A stretch of 64,000 nucleotides of DNA from Uliginosibacterium sp036017065 (GCF_036017065.1 NZ_JAYXHR010000002.1:310001-374000), one strand, 5' to 3'. Positions 41,808-52,377 are shown, counted from the stretch's first letter. Numbers and translations: made by a program. The notes: generated from the letters alone by a model not told the origin.

Positions 41808-42743
41808 GTGACCCCCAACGAATCCACCCGCCAGCCGCTGGACCGCCTGATACTGATGCAGACCTTCATCCGCATCGTGGAGGCCGGCAGCCTGTCCGCC
41901 GCCGCCGCCCAGCTCGCCACCACCCAGCCCACCGTCAGCCGCCGCCTGCAGACGCTGGAACGCTCGCTGGGCGTCACCCTGATGCACCGCTCCACCCACG
42001 GCATGACGCTGACCGAGGCCGGCCAGCGCTACTACGGCCGCGCCCGCGAACTCATCGCACAGTGGAGCGAATTCGAATCCGACCTGCGCGGCACGGTGGA
42101 CGAACCGCAAGGTCTGTTGCGCGTCGTCGCCCCGCACGCCTTCGGTCAGCAACAACTGGTCGGCCCGCTGGCTGACTACCTGGCGCGCTACCCGCGCGTG
42201 TCGGTGGAGTGGCTGCTGCACGACGCACCGCTCAACTTCGTGGAGCAGGGCGTGGACTGCGCGATCCGCGTCGGCGCCGTCACCGACCCCTCGGTCATCG
42301 CCATCCGCATCGCCGAAGTGCCGCGCATCGTCGTCGCCTCGCCCGCCTTGCTCGGCCCCCGCCGCCGCCCGCGTCAACCCGACTGGCTCAAGGACCTCCC
42401 CTGGCTCGCCCTCGGCCCCTACTACCGCAACGAGATCGTCCTGCACGACCGCCACGGCAACACCCACACCGTGCCCATGCAACCCCGCATCGTCACCGAC
42501 AGTCTCTACGCCCTGCGCAGTGCGGCGCTCCGCGGCGTCGGCGCCGCCGCGCTGTCGCACTGGGTGGTGGAAGACGACATCCGGCGCGGTGATCTCGTAC
42601 GCCTGACGCCCGACTGGCAAGCGGCAGCGCTGCCGGTATACGTGGTGTATCCGCATGCGGCGTTCTATCCGGCAAAGCTAAGGAGTTTTGTGGAGGTGAT
42701 GCGGGGGGCGCTCACCGGAGACAGCTGGAAAGACGCGACCTAA
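41808..42743 (+). CDS. LysR-family transcriptional regulator
   Basis: 311 residues from a GTG at 41808 with AAGGG just upstream. The winged helix (LILMQTFIRIVEAGSLSAAAAQLATTQPTVSRRLQTLERSLGVTLMHRS) and effector domain are complete. The effector half (LLHDAPLNFVEQGVDCAIRVGAV) is of the CrgA/DsdC-like class that often controls a divergent efflux pump. Upstream in-frame codons overlap the MFS promoter and are not favoured. Confidence 0.92.
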   Translation: MTPNESTRQPLDRLILMQTFIRIVEAGSLSAAAAQLATTQPTVSRRLQTLERSLGVTLMHRSTHGMTLTEAGQRYYGRARELIAQWSEFESDLRGTVDEPQGLLRVVAPHAFGQQQLVGPLADYLARYPRVSVEWLLHDAPLNFVEQGVDCAIRVGAVTDPSVIAIRIAEVPRIVVASPALLGPRRRPRQPDWLKDLPWLALGPYYRNEIVLHDRHGNTHTVPMQPRIVTDSLYALRSAALRGVGAAALSHWVVEDDIRRGDLVRLTPDWQAAALPVYVVYPHAAFYPAKLRSFVEVMRGALTGDSWKDAT

Positions 42744-42755
42744 CTGCGCCGAGGC

Positions 42756-43610
42756 TTACTGGAATCGGCAGAGATAGCTGGCGGGGTCTAGTACGCAGTG
42801 CGACGCAATATCGCCTTGCAATGCAAACAGCTTGGGCGTCTTGCGGAAATCGAAGAGGCGATACAGATGAAACTGATCAGTCATCTCGCGTGCAAAGTCG
42901 ACTTCGTTCCTGGAGGCGAAGAACGGCGTCTCCTTCGCAAATGCAGTGGTCTTGACCTCGACGAAGCGCTCCTTGCCGTTCAGTTCGAACGACAAGATAT
43001 CGAAACCCAGGCCATCCCCACGCGTTTCAGATACGTGTTCGATGCGCTCAGCCAACTTCTTCTTGCCTGCTACGCGCAGACGAAACTCCTCGTACGCCAA
43101 TGCCAGTTGCTCACCGGCTTTGCCAAGTGCGGTGTTCCTCGACTCTCGCGCAAGGTAATCGCGCTTGACCGCGGAGCGCGCCTGAACGCGATACGTCCCA
43201 GCCGGTTCTGCTATGCCTTGCGAGGCTGAAGGAGCCTGTACAACGAATCGGTCAAAATCGACCGCGCTCGGAACGACTGCGGGTTGTTCGGCTGCGGCTT
43301 GCGAAACGAGATCGAACTCTGGATGAACCGAGATCCAACTCTCCACGCACTCGGCAAGCGCTCGCTGATAGTTTCCGCGCGGCTTGTAGCCGGGAATCCA
43401 GTGGCAATCCAGATCACGCAGCACCGCACTGATGTTCTGGTGCTTGAGTTCGACCGCTCCATCGCTGCGACCATCCAGAAGACGAAGCAATGCTCGCCGG
43501 TGCTCCGTCTTGCTGTACTTCTGTCCCGACAGCTCCAGCGTCAGCATGCGCATGTAGTCGGCAACCGTCGCCTCGATTTCGAACTTGCTCCAATCTTCTC
43601 CGGTCGCCAC
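42756..43610 (-). CDS. DUF3883 nuclease-fold protein, probable defence or DNA-associated gene
   Basis: 284 residues. The N-terminal domain (about 1-85) reads FEIEATVADYMRMLTLELSGQ and VELKHQNISAVLRDLDCHWIPGYKPRGNYQ, a module often joined to HNH or DUF3883 nucleases. The C-terminal DUF3883 domain (about 170-280) has GFDILSFELNGKERFVEVKTT, a PD-(D/E)xK-like site (Asp, Glu, Lys), and FHLYRLFDF. No partner gene is adjacent. Its base composition and codons are visibly less GC-rich than its neighbours, which suggests transfer. Confidence 0.85.
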   Translation of the reverse strand: MATGEDWSKFEIEATVADYMRMLTLELSGQKYSKTEHRRALLRLLDGRSDGAVELKHQNISAVLRDLDCHWIPGYKPRGNYQRALAECVESWISVHPEFDLVSQAAAEQPAVVPSAVDFDRFVVQAPSASQGIAEPAGTYRVQARSAVKRDYLARESRNTALGKAGEQLALAYEEFRLRVAGKKKLAERIEHVSETRGDGLGFDILSFELNGKERFVEVKTTAFAKETPFFASRNEVDFAREMTDQFHLYRLFDFRKTPKLFALQGDIASHCVLDPASYLCRFQ

Positions 43611-43662
43611 GCGTCGCTCTCCTGATCAGAGTCTGCATCGTAAAGCCAAGCGGAGGACGACA

Positions 43663-43700
43663 CAAAGAATGAGGGCCGCATCGGCGGCCCTCATTCTTTG
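43663..43700. terminator. Terminator of thiC
   Basis: A perfect 17-bp stem CAAAGAATGAGGGCCGC / GCGGCCCTCATTCTTTG around a 4-base loop, 12 bases after the thiC stop. The GGGCCGC core is shared with the palindromes at 9498 and 36838. Confidence 0.92.
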
Positions 43701-43712
43701 CTCAGCTGCGAA

Positions 43713-45626
<1,914 letters not shown>

Positions 45627-45968
45627 GGTGGCGACCTCCGTGGGGGCAAGCGGGTAGGAGGCAGCCGGCGCACCCGGGGCGGGTGTGCAGTCGCGTTCCC
45701 TACGCCGGAATTACCCGGATCAGGTTCGAAGGGTATTTCTCACCGCCAATCCCGTTTAAACACTTGTTCAAACAGGCGTTTGGCAGACCCCCCGCGAATG
45801 GCTGGCACCTTACCGAAAAGCCCTGCCCGACACAACCGCGCCGCAAACGCCGCAAGGGCTGAGATCACAACCCTTCGTCGTGCAGTGCAGAAGACCGGCG
45901 CGCGGCGGTCGATAACATGGGTTCCACCCTGTCATCAGGAGCGCCGGCCACCTGGCTGGCGGAGACCC
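45627..45968. other. Intergenic region upstream of thiC
   Basis: 342 bases. The thiC leader with its TPP riboswitch fills 45627-45796. The remaining 45797-45968 is a divergent promoter region for the lipoprotein gene at 45969, with no recognised site. Confidence 0.6.
45696..45796 (-). promoter_or_regulatory. TPP riboswitch (THI element) upstream of thiC
   Basis: Read on the minus strand, the conserved parts appear in order: a GGGGGGTCTGCC start, GGTGAGAAATACCC (the pyrimidine-binding CUGAGA-like stretch, here GGUGAGA), CGAACCTGATCCGGGTAAT, and GCGTAGGGAA at the 3' end. The GAACCTGATC...GGGAA block is near consensus. The P3 region holds a 40-base variable arm. The element ends 70 bases before the ATG; regulation is probably at translation initiation. 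Confidence 0.95.
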
Positions 45969-46541
45969 ATGACCCATTACATCCGTCGTATCGCCGCGCC
46001 CCTGGGGCTTTGCTGCTTGCTGGGCGCTTGCTCGACAGCACCGGAAGCGCCGCCCGCACCTGCGCCACAGCCCGAAGTGGTGATGCCGCGGGTGGAGGCC
46101 GCCCCCGAGCCGGTGCCGGTCGTGGCCCCGCTGGCCGTGGTGCCTAGCAAGCCGGCCGCGAAGCCGGCGCGCAGCGCCGCCAAGCCCGGCCGCGCGAATG
46201 CCGCAGCGGCCGGCGCGACGACCACCACCGCGGCTCCGCAAGCCGCGGCCGACAGGATCGAACAGCCGAAGGGCAGCCCCGTGAAGGCAGTGCCCGCCAA
46301 ACCGGCCACCCCGGTGGCGGCAGCGAAGCCGGCTCCCGGCCCGGAATGGCTGCAGCGCTGCTCGCGGCGCCAGCAGAGCGGCAGCGCGGTGTTGTGCGAC
46401 GCCGACAGCCTGCTGGCTCCGCCGTCGGAACGCGTGCAGGTCTATGTGCGCGACCCGAAACTGGCGCGCAGCACCCCCAGCGGCGCCATCCAGGTGAACG
46501 AAGGCCTGCCGCGGCTGTACCGCTTCTTCGTCCTGCACTGA
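45969..46541 (+). CDS. Pro/Ala-rich lipoprotein, unknown function
   Basis: 190 residues. The signal peptide has lipobox LGAC (Cys20 or near). A long low-complexity Pro/Ala/Lys segment (about 23-125) follows, and then a short C-terminal domain with two cysteines (LQRCSRRQQSGSAVLCDADSLL) and VQVYVRDPKLA. No family was recognised. GGAGAC precedes the ATG. It is 137 bases upstream of the carbonic anhydrase-like gene on the same strand and shares its Pro/Ala-rich spacer style. Both may act in the envelope. Confidence 0.7.
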   Translation: MTHYIRRIAAPLGLCCLLGACSTAPEAPPAPAPQPEVVMPRVEAAPEPVPVVAPLAVVPSKPAAKPARSAAKPGRANAAAAGATTTTAAPQAAADRIEQPKGSPVKAVPAKPATPVAAAKPAPGPEWLQRCSRRQQSGSAVLCDADSLLAPPSERVQVYVRDPKLARSTPSGAIQVNEGLPRLYRFFVLH

Positions 46542-46678
46542 CGATTCATCCCGGGCTGAGGCACCACGGCATCTGCCCGCTGACACACAGCTTCACCGGG
46601 CCGCCGGTCGGCCTTGCTCAAGTCCTTGCCCGGCAAGGCCGAAAACACCGGTAATCCCCTGCGACACCGGTGTCCTTC

Positions 46679-48295
46679 ATGGCCCTTCCCATGACTCTTC
46701 CTGCGGGCGTTCCGACGAGCGCCCTCCTGCGCGGCCTGGTTGCCGGCAGTCTGCTGGCCGCACTCGCCCTGCCCGCCAACGCGGCCGACTGGCTGACCGT
46801 TGCGCGCGACCGCCTGCGCGTGGTGGAACTGGACACCGCCAGCATCACCGCCGCCGAGAACGACACCAAGGTGGCCTGGGGCCGCATCGTGCTGTCCGAC
46901 GCCGAGGCCCGCAACGCGGGCTACAAGATGGTGCGGGCGATGAACCGTTACGACTGCCGCAACAGCAGCTTCGTCATCGTAAAGCGGGTGTACCTCGCCG
47001 ATGACAGCACCACCCTGCGCGAAGAGCAGGTGGATGCCAAGGAGTCGCTGCGCGTACGTCCCGGCACCGTGGACGACCGCTTCTTCAACGAGGTCTGCAA
47101 ACCCGCCACGGCCAAGGCGGCCGGCAAGCAGCCCACCGTGGCGGACCTGCAGAAGGTGGCGCGCGAAGCCGCCGGCCGCGTACAGGCGCTGGACACGGTG
47201 AAGACGCAGCCGGACGCGGCCATCCGCCGCGCCGACATCCAGCTGGCGCGAGACGAGGCGCCCGCCGCCCCGGCCACACCTCCCGCGCACCCGTCGACAA
47301 AGCCGGCACCGCCAGCGCCTGCCACACCGCCCGTGCACGCCCTGCCCACCCTGCCGAAAACCATGCAGCCCGCGGCCCGGCCTGCGGAAAAGGCAGACAA
47401 GACAGAGGCCGCCGCGGCGGCAGCCGCCAGCAAGATCGAGATCGGTCCCGACGGCACCGTGCGCGCGGCACCGCGCCCGCCACGGCCGACGCCGGTCCCC
47501 ACCTCCGCCCGCGCCGCCGAGGCGCGCGCCGCCCAGATGCCCTACACCGCGCCCGCCCGTCCCGCCGCCCTGGCGATGAGCGCGCCTGCGGTGAAGCCGG
47601 CCGAGCCCGCCCGGCTGCCGGAACGCTGGAGCTACGAAGGTGAAGGCAGCCCGGAGAACTGGGGTCGCCTGTCGCCGCAGAACGCGCTGTGCATGAACGG
47701 CCAGCGCCAGTCCCCCATCGACGTGCGCGACAGCATCAAGGTGGAGCAGGAGCCGCTGCAGTTCGATTACCAGCCCTCCTACTTCCGCATCGTGGACAAC
47801 GGCCACACCATCCAGGTGAGCTATGGCGCCGGCTCGTCGCTGAGCGTGATGGGGCGTCGCTACGAACTGCAGTCCCTGCACTTCAACCATCCGGGCGAAG
47901 GCCGCATCAACGGCCAGTCGTTCGAGATGACGGCACAGCTGGTCCACCGCGACGCCGAAGGACGCCAGGCCGTCGTGCTCCTGCCGATCCAGCGCGGCGA
48001 CACGCCGCAGTCCTTCGTGCAGACCCTGTGGAACAACCTGCCGCTGGAGAAGAACGAGGCCTACCAGCCGGCCGTATCCATCAACGCGAACGACCTGCTG
48101 CCGGCACGGCGCGGCTATATCTCCTTCATGGGCTCGCTCACCACGCCGCCGTGCAGCGAGGGTGTGCTGTGGATCGTGATGAAGCAACCGGTCGTGCTGA
48201 CGGCGGACCAGATCGGCGTGTTCGCGCGCTTCTACCCGAACAACGCGCGGCCGTTGCAGCCGCTGGCGGGGCGGACGATCAAGGAGTCGCGCTGA
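46679..48295 (+). CDS. Envelope fusion protein: adhesin-E-like domain plus degenerate alpha-carbonic anhydrase
   Basis: 538 residues: signal peptide to about residue 35, then a surface-adhesin E-like beta domain (DWLTVARDRLRVVELDTASI, KMVRAMNRYDCRNSSFVIVKRVY), and a long Pro/Ala linker (about 190-310). The C-terminal alpha-carbonic anhydrase domain (316-end) has QRQSPIDV and SLTTPPCSEGVLWIVMKQPV. The zinc site is altered. His94 is kept (His401), but the equivalents of His96 and His119 are Asn403 and Gln420. The last is also seen in vertebrate carbonic-anhydrase-related proteins. A binding role may have replaced catalysis. The start is uncertain (46679, 46691 or GTG 46670). Confidence 0.85.
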   Translation: MALPMTLPAGVPTSALLRGLVAGSLLAALALPANAADWLTVARDRLRVVELDTASITAAENDTKVAWGRIVLSDAEARNAGYKMVRAMNRYDCRNSSFVIVKRVYLADDSTTLREEQVDAKESLRVRPGTVDDRFFNEVCKPATAKAAGKQPTVADLQKVAREAAGRVQALDTVKTQPDAAIRRADIQLARDEAPAAPATPPAHPSTKPAPPAPATPPVHALPTLPKTMQPAARPAEKADKTEAAAAAAASKIEIGPDGTVRAAPRPPRPTPVPTSARAAEARAAQMPYTAPARPAALAMSAPAVKPAEPARLPERWSYEGEGSPENWGRLSPQNALCMNGQRQSPIDVRDSIKVEQEPLQFDYQPSYFRIVDNGHTIQVSYGAGSSLSVMGRRYELQSLHFNHPGEGRINGQSFEMTAQLVHRDAEGRQAVVLLPIQRGDTPQSFVQTLWNNLPLEKNEAYQPAVSINANDLLPARRGYISFMGSLTTPPCSEGVLWIVMKQPVVLTADQIGVFARFYPNNARPLQPLAGRTIKESR

Positions 48296-48389
48296 GGCGT
48301 GTGGGCCGGGTGTCGGGCTGAGCGCAGCGAAGCCCGACACGGCGAGCGACAAACCCGAAAACCCGCGCCGGCTCTTCCAGTACGGCACC

Positions 48390-48428
48390 AAAAGCAAAGG
48401 GCCCGCCTGCGCGAGCCCTTTGCTTTTT
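48390..48428. terminator. Terminator after the carbonic anhydrase-like gene
   Basis: AAAAGCAAAGGGC and GCCCTTTGCTTTT form a 13-bp stem around a 12-base loop, with T residues following on one side and A on the other. It separates the gene from converging marR. Confidence 0.9.
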
Positions 48429-48449
48429 GGGTACCGCCGGACGATCCGC

Positions 48450-48923
48450 TCAGCTCAGCAGACCACCGTCCACGTCCAGCCGGTTCACCAGCGCCTGCAG
48501 GCCGGCGTGCACCTGCATGAGATCCGCTACCGGCATGGCGCCCAGCACTTCGGGCAGCAGGCCGCGACGCGGCATCGGTGAGCGGCTGACCAGTTGCAGA
48601 CCGGCATCGGTCGGTTGCAGCTTCACCACGCGCTGGTCGGTCGCGTTGCGCAGCTTGGTGATGTAGCCCCCGGTTTCCAGTCTCTCCACCAGGTTGCTGG
48701 TGGTGGAAGGGTGAAGGCTCATGCGGACGGCGAGATCCCCAACCCGCAGTCCCGGTGTATCCACAATCTCCTGCAGCGCCCACATCTGCGCCCCCGGCAG
48801 CCCCGCTTGCTTCTCCATCTGCGCCGAGTAGCGTTGTGCAGCGCGCAGAACGACGCGCAACTGCTGCAACACTGCCTGCGGCGTGGGCGGATGCGCCTGC
48901 TCGCGCTCCGTCGTTATCGTCAT
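48450..48923 (-). CDS. MarR-family transcriptional regulator
   Basis: 157 residues. The winged helix reads ALQEIVDTPGLRVGDLAVRMSLHPSTTSNLVERLETGGYITKLRNATDQRVVKLQPTDAGL, with flanking dimer helices. It is probably a repressor that releases DNA on binding a small phenolic or other ligand. No divergent target is present; the MocR gene lies 143 bases upstream on the same strand. Confidence 0.93.
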   Translation of the reverse strand: MTITTEREQAHPPTPQAVLQQLRVVLRAAQRYSAQMEKQAGLPGAQMWALQEIVDTPGLRVGDLAVRMSLHPSTTSNLVERLETGGYITKLRNATDQRVVKLQPTDAGLQLVSRSPMPRRGLLPEVLGAMPVADLMQVHAGLQALVNRLDVDGGLLS

Positions 48924-49066
48924 ATCCTTCCTCCGTCAGGCGCAGCCGGTTAACGCTTACTGCTGTTGGCTACGCCCTGCCGAATCTAGGCGTTTCATGA
49001 CGAAGCACGCGCGACGCATTTCACGGAAAACCCCCGGTGCACGGGGCAAATGACGCCAAATGGCAA

Positions 49067-50467
49067 CTATTTGGCACTCATGAAATTTGACAGGAAACGG
49101 CCGAAGCGCAGGTCGTGCCCGTAGGCCACGTTGAAGCGCAGGTAAGGGGTCGGCTGCAGTTGCGGGCGGAACAGCCGGCCCGGCGCCAGCACGATGTTGG
49201 CGGCCTCGGCGGCTTCGGCCACCGGCGTGGCGTCTTCCATGCCCGGCATCGCCGCCCACAGGAACAGGCCGCCATCCGGCTGGCAGAACGCCAGGCCGTG
49301 TGCGTCCAGCACCTTGGCCGCGCGCGCGCTGGCCTCGGCCAGGCGGTTCTGGATGCGCTCCACATGCTTGCGGTAGTGGCCCTCGATCAGCATGCGGTGC
49401 ACCACCTGTTCCACCAGCTCCGAGGTGCCGACCGAGGTCAGCAGCTTGATGTCGGCCAGCTCCGCGGCGAGGTCCGGCGAGGCGGCGAGATAACCCACCC
49501 GCAAGTTGGCGGACAGCGTCTTGGAGAAGCTGCCCACGTAGAGGACGCGGCGCAGCTGGTCCAGCGAAGCCAGGCGGGTCGTGGTGCCGGGGTAGAAATC
49601 GGCGTAGGTGTCGTCCTCCACCACCACGAAATCGTGCCGCGTCGCCGCCTGCAGCACGCGGTAGGCGCTGGCCGCGCTGAGGTTGTAGCCGGTGGGGTTG
49701 TGCAACACCGACTGGGTGAAGAACAGCTTGGGCTTGTGCTCGGCGGCCAACCGCTCCAGTGCCTCGGGGTCGGGGCCGTCCTCGCGCCGCGGCACGCCGA
49801 TGAGCCGCGCACCGAGCAGGCGCAGCGCACCGAACAGGGTGTAGTAGCCGGGGTCGTCGACCAGCACCGCGTCGCCGGGGTGGATGAAGTGACGGGCGAT
49901 GATGTCCAGCGCCTGCGAGGCGCCCCAGGTCAGCACGATCTGTTCCGGATGCGTCTCGATGTCGATCGCGGCCATGCGCCGCGACAACTGCTCGCGCAGC
50001 GGCGCGAAGCCCAGCGGCTCGCCATAGCAACCGAAGCGCGTGCCGTCGCCGCGGGCCACCGTGCGCAGCGCGCGCTGCACGCCTTCCTGGTCCATCCATG
50101 ACGGTGGCAGCCAGCCTGCCGACAGCTTGAGCACCCCGGGTGTGTCGGCGAGGCCACGGCGCATCAGCCAGGCGACGTCGAAAGCACGTTGCCGCTGTGC
50201 CGCCGGCAGGGCCGGAGCCACCCGCTCCTCGCGCGGCGCCACGAAGAAGCCGGCGCCCCGCCGTGACTGCAGGTAGCCCTGCGCCACCAGCCGGTCGTAG
50301 GCCTCCACCACCGTGAAGCGGCTGATGCCGTGCCGCTCGGCCAACTGACGGATCGCCGGCACGCGCGCGCCGGGGCGCAGCAGGCGGTCCTCGATCTGGG
50401 TGCGCACGCCGTCGACGATCTGTTCGACGAGGGGCAGGGCGTGTTCGGCATTCAGGCTCAGCAGCAT
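49067..50467 (-). CDS. MocR/PdxR-type regulator (GntR domain fused to aminotransferase)
   Basis: 466 residues. The GntR winged helix (about 10-75, with RVPAIRQLAERHGISRFTVVEAYDRL) is joined to a fold-type I aminotransferase (about 110-460). The PLP lysine is in YVGSFSKTLSANLRVGY, with HNPTGYNL and DDTYADFY. MocR proteins sense PLP and amino compounds and usually control an adjacent divergent operon. Here that would be the 50629-52258 operon across a 161-bp gap. Confidence 0.93.
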   Translation of the reverse strand: MLLSLNAEHALPLVEQIVDGVRTQIEDRLLRPGARVPAIRQLAERHGISRFTVVEAYDRLVAQGYLQSRRGAGFFVAPREERVAPALPAAQRQRAFDVAWLMRRGLADTPGVLKLSAGWLPPSWMDQEGVQRALRTVARGDGTRFGCYGEPLGFAPLREQLSRRMAAIDIETHPEQIVLTWGASQALDIIARHFIHPGDAVLVDDPGYYTLFGALRLLGARLIGVPRREDGPDPEALERLAAEHKPKLFFTQSVLHNPTGYNLSAASAYRVLQAATRHDFVVVEDDTYADFYPGTTTRLASLDQLRRVLYVGSFSKTLSANLRVGYLAASPDLAAELADIKLLTSVGTSELVEQVVHRMLIEGHYRKHVERIQNRLAEASARAAKVLDAHGLAFCQPDGGLFLWAAMPGMEDATPVAEAAEAANIVLAPGRLFRPQLQPTPYLRFNVAYGHDLRFGRFLSNFMSAK

Positions 50468-50628
50468 GGAAAGCTTCTCTTGTTCGACGTCGGACTGCGG
50501 TGTCCGGTGGACTGGCCCGGTCGCGCGACCAGTACAGATTCAGGAATCGTTCGGGCAACTGTACCGGTGCATCCCGGAAAGTGTCCGTTATTGTCCGCTG
50601 CCACGAACCTTAGTCGATGGAGGCCGTC

Positions 50629-51147
50629 ATGTCATCCCGTGAAGCATCCGACAGCGAACAACGCAGCGCACAACAAAGCCGGTTCCTGCTGCAACAGGCC
50701 GAGGCCATCGACGCCCGCGCCCTGGTGGCCCCCACGGCCCTCATGGCTCTCATGGCCGGCGTCTGCCTGATCGCGCTGGCCACCTGGCTGGGCAGCGCCT
50801 GGCGCAGCCACGCGGACCTGCCGGCGGGGCTGCCGCAGGTGCTGGACGTCCAGCGGAAGGTGCTGTTCAAGGCCACCGCCGACGGCGGCGTACAGGTGCT
50901 GTCGCTGCGCAACGGCATCAGCGAGCTGGCCGTGCTGCGTGACCCGTCGCGACTGGCCGTGCATGACATCGCCCTGGATGCCGGGGGCCACACCCTGTGG
51001 GTGCTGGGCGAGCACAGCGCCTGGCGCTACGACGCGCATAGCCTGCGCCCGCTGTCACGCGTGCAGGTGCTGGCCTCGAACGGCGGCGCCCGCTTCGAAC
51101 GGGTCGGCACGGAATCGGTGTCGGTCGGCCCGCGCAATCTCAATTGA
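50629..51147 (+). CDS. Single-pass membrane protein of unknown function
   Basis: 172 residues. One membrane helix (about 42-62, ALMALMAGVCLIALATWL) is followed by a C-terminal outside domain with propeller-blade-like strands (LDVQRKVLFKATADGGVQVLSL, VHDIALDAGGHTLWVLGEHSAWRYD). No family was recognised. GGAGG at 50619-50623 puts the start at ATG 50629, not at the ATG at 50617. It is first in an operon with a tautomerase and a LysE-type exporter and is divergent from the MocR regulator. Confidence 0.65.
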   Translation: MSSREASDSEQRSAQQSRFLLQQAEAIDARALVAPTALMALMAGVCLIALATWLGSAWRSHADLPAGLPQVLDVQRKVLFKATADGGVQVLSLRNGISELAVLRDPSRLAVHDIALDAGGHTLWVLGEHSAWRYDAHSLRPLSRVQVLASNGGARFERVGTESVSVGPRNLN

Positions 51148-51188
51148 ACCCACCGAATCAACCGAAAGCACGCACAGGGAGACTCGCC

Positions 51189-51605
51189 ATGCCCTACCTG
51201 ACCGTCCGGCATACCGGCAACCTGACTGACGAAGCGCGCGACGCGCTCTTCCATGAACTCACGGCGCTCACCGCCCGCGTGCTGCGCAAGCAGGATTCGC
51301 TGACCGCCGTCAGCATCGAGAGCATCCCGCGCAGCCACTGGGCCGTGGGGGGACGCAGCCTTGCCGAGCAGGGCCAGCACACCGCCTATCTCGACATCAA
51401 GGTCACCGCCGGCACCAACACGGTGGACGAGAAGGCCTCCTTCGTCGCGCAGGCGCACGCGCTGCTCACCCATGCGCTCGGGCCGCTGCATCTGGCGAGC
51501 TACGTGGTGATCAGCGAAGTGCCCGCGCAGGACTGGGGCTACGGCGGCCGCACCCAGGCGGCACGCCGGCAGGACAGCCAGGGTGTCGCGCTGACCGCCG
51601 CCTGA
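51189..51605 (+). CDS. Tautomerase-superfamily protein
   Basis: 138 residues, longer than the 60-residue 4-oxalocrotonate tautomerase. The protein starts Met-Pro (MPYLTVRHTG), so Pro2 becomes the catalytic base after Met removal. SIESIPRSHWAVGG fits the second half of a two-fold repeated chain. AGGGAG precedes the ATG at 51189. Substrate is unknown. The stop is 17 bases before the exporter gene. Confidence 0.87.
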   Translation: MPYLTVRHTGNLTDEARDALFHELTALTARVLRKQDSLTAVSIESIPRSHWAVGGRSLAEQGQHTAYLDIKVTAGTNTVDEKASFVAQAHALLTHALGPLHLASYVVISEVPAQDWGYGGRTQAARRQDSQGVALTAA

Positions 51606-51622
51606 TCGGCGCTACGCAGACG

Positions 51623-52258
51623 ATGTTCATGATGTCCGGCAGCAGCCTGTTCGCCTTCGTACTGTTCGTGTTCGCCACCTCGGCCACCCCGGGGCCCAAC
51701 AACGTGATGTTGCTGGCCTCCGGCGTGAACTTCGGGGTGCGCGCCACGCTGCCGCACCTGCTCGGCATCAGCAGCGGGGTGGCGATGATGCTGGTGGCGG
51801 TGGCGCTCGGCCTGTCGCAGGTGTTCGCCGACGCGCCACATGCACACGGCATCCTGCGCTGGGTGGGTGCTGCCTACCTGCTGTACCTCGCCCTGCGTCT
51901 GGCCTTGTCCACCAGTGCCGCCGACCACGACGCAGGCAAACGCAGCCAGCCGATGGGCTTCTGGTCGGCGGTCGCCTTCCAGTGGGTGAACCCCAAGGCC
52001 TGGATCATGGTGCTGGGCGCCTGCAGCAGCTACCTGCCCAGCGACAGCAGCCTCGCCATGGTCGCCGGCTTCAGCTTGTTGTTCGCGCTGATCAACATGC
52101 CCTCGGCGGGAATGTGGGCCGTGTTCGGCCAGCATCTGCGCCAGTTCCTTGGCGAATCGCGTCGGCGTCGCCGGTTCAACCTCGGCATGGCAGCGCTGCT
52201 GGTGCTGTCGCTGTGGCCTGTCCTCGGCGCGTCCGCGCCGGCAGGCGCCCTGCACTGA
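51623..52258 (+). CDS. LysE/RhtB-family exporter
   Basis: 211 residues with five or six membrane helices. The family signature ATSATPGPNNVMLLASGVNFGVRATLPHLLGISSG is near the N-terminus, and SAVAFQWVNPKAWIMVLGA in the middle. It exports amino acids or related compounds with protons. Its neighbours (MocR regulator and tautomerase) suggest control by an amino compound. ATG 51623 lacks a strong ribosome binding site; ATG 51629 or 51632 are alternatives. Confidence 0.92.
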   Translation: MFMMSGSSLFAFVLFVFATSATPGPNNVMLLASGVNFGVRATLPHLLGISSGVAMMLVAVALGLSQVFADAPHAHGILRWVGAAYLLYLALRLALSTSAADHDAGKRSQPMGFWSAVAFQWVNPKAWIMVLGACSSYLPSDSSLAMVAGFSLLFALINMPSAGMWAVFGQHLRQFLGESRRRRRFNLGMAALLVLSLWPVLGASAPAGALH

Positions 52259-52293
52259 GCTGCCGGCTGCGCGGGGGCAGCACGATCAGCCCG

Positions 52294-52299
52294 TAGAAT
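52294..52299 (+). promoter_or_regulatory. -10-like box before the radical SAM gene
   Basis: TAGAAT in the context CCCGTAGAATGCGGGC, 79 bases before the GTG at 52378. This sequence context is common for vegetative promoters here (compare 24606 and 60716). No -35 box is evident. Confidence 0.4.
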
Positions 52300-52377
52300 G
52301 CGGGCTTCGCTCCTGCCTGCCCGGTCCTGCTGCATGACCCCGAGTTGTCCCCGCCCCGTCGGTCACGGCCTGTCGTC

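Noticed and set aside
45627..45700. tRNA-like GGTTCGAA motif near thiC
   Set aside because: It belongs to the conserved part of the TPP riboswitch, and no cloverleaf can be drawn.
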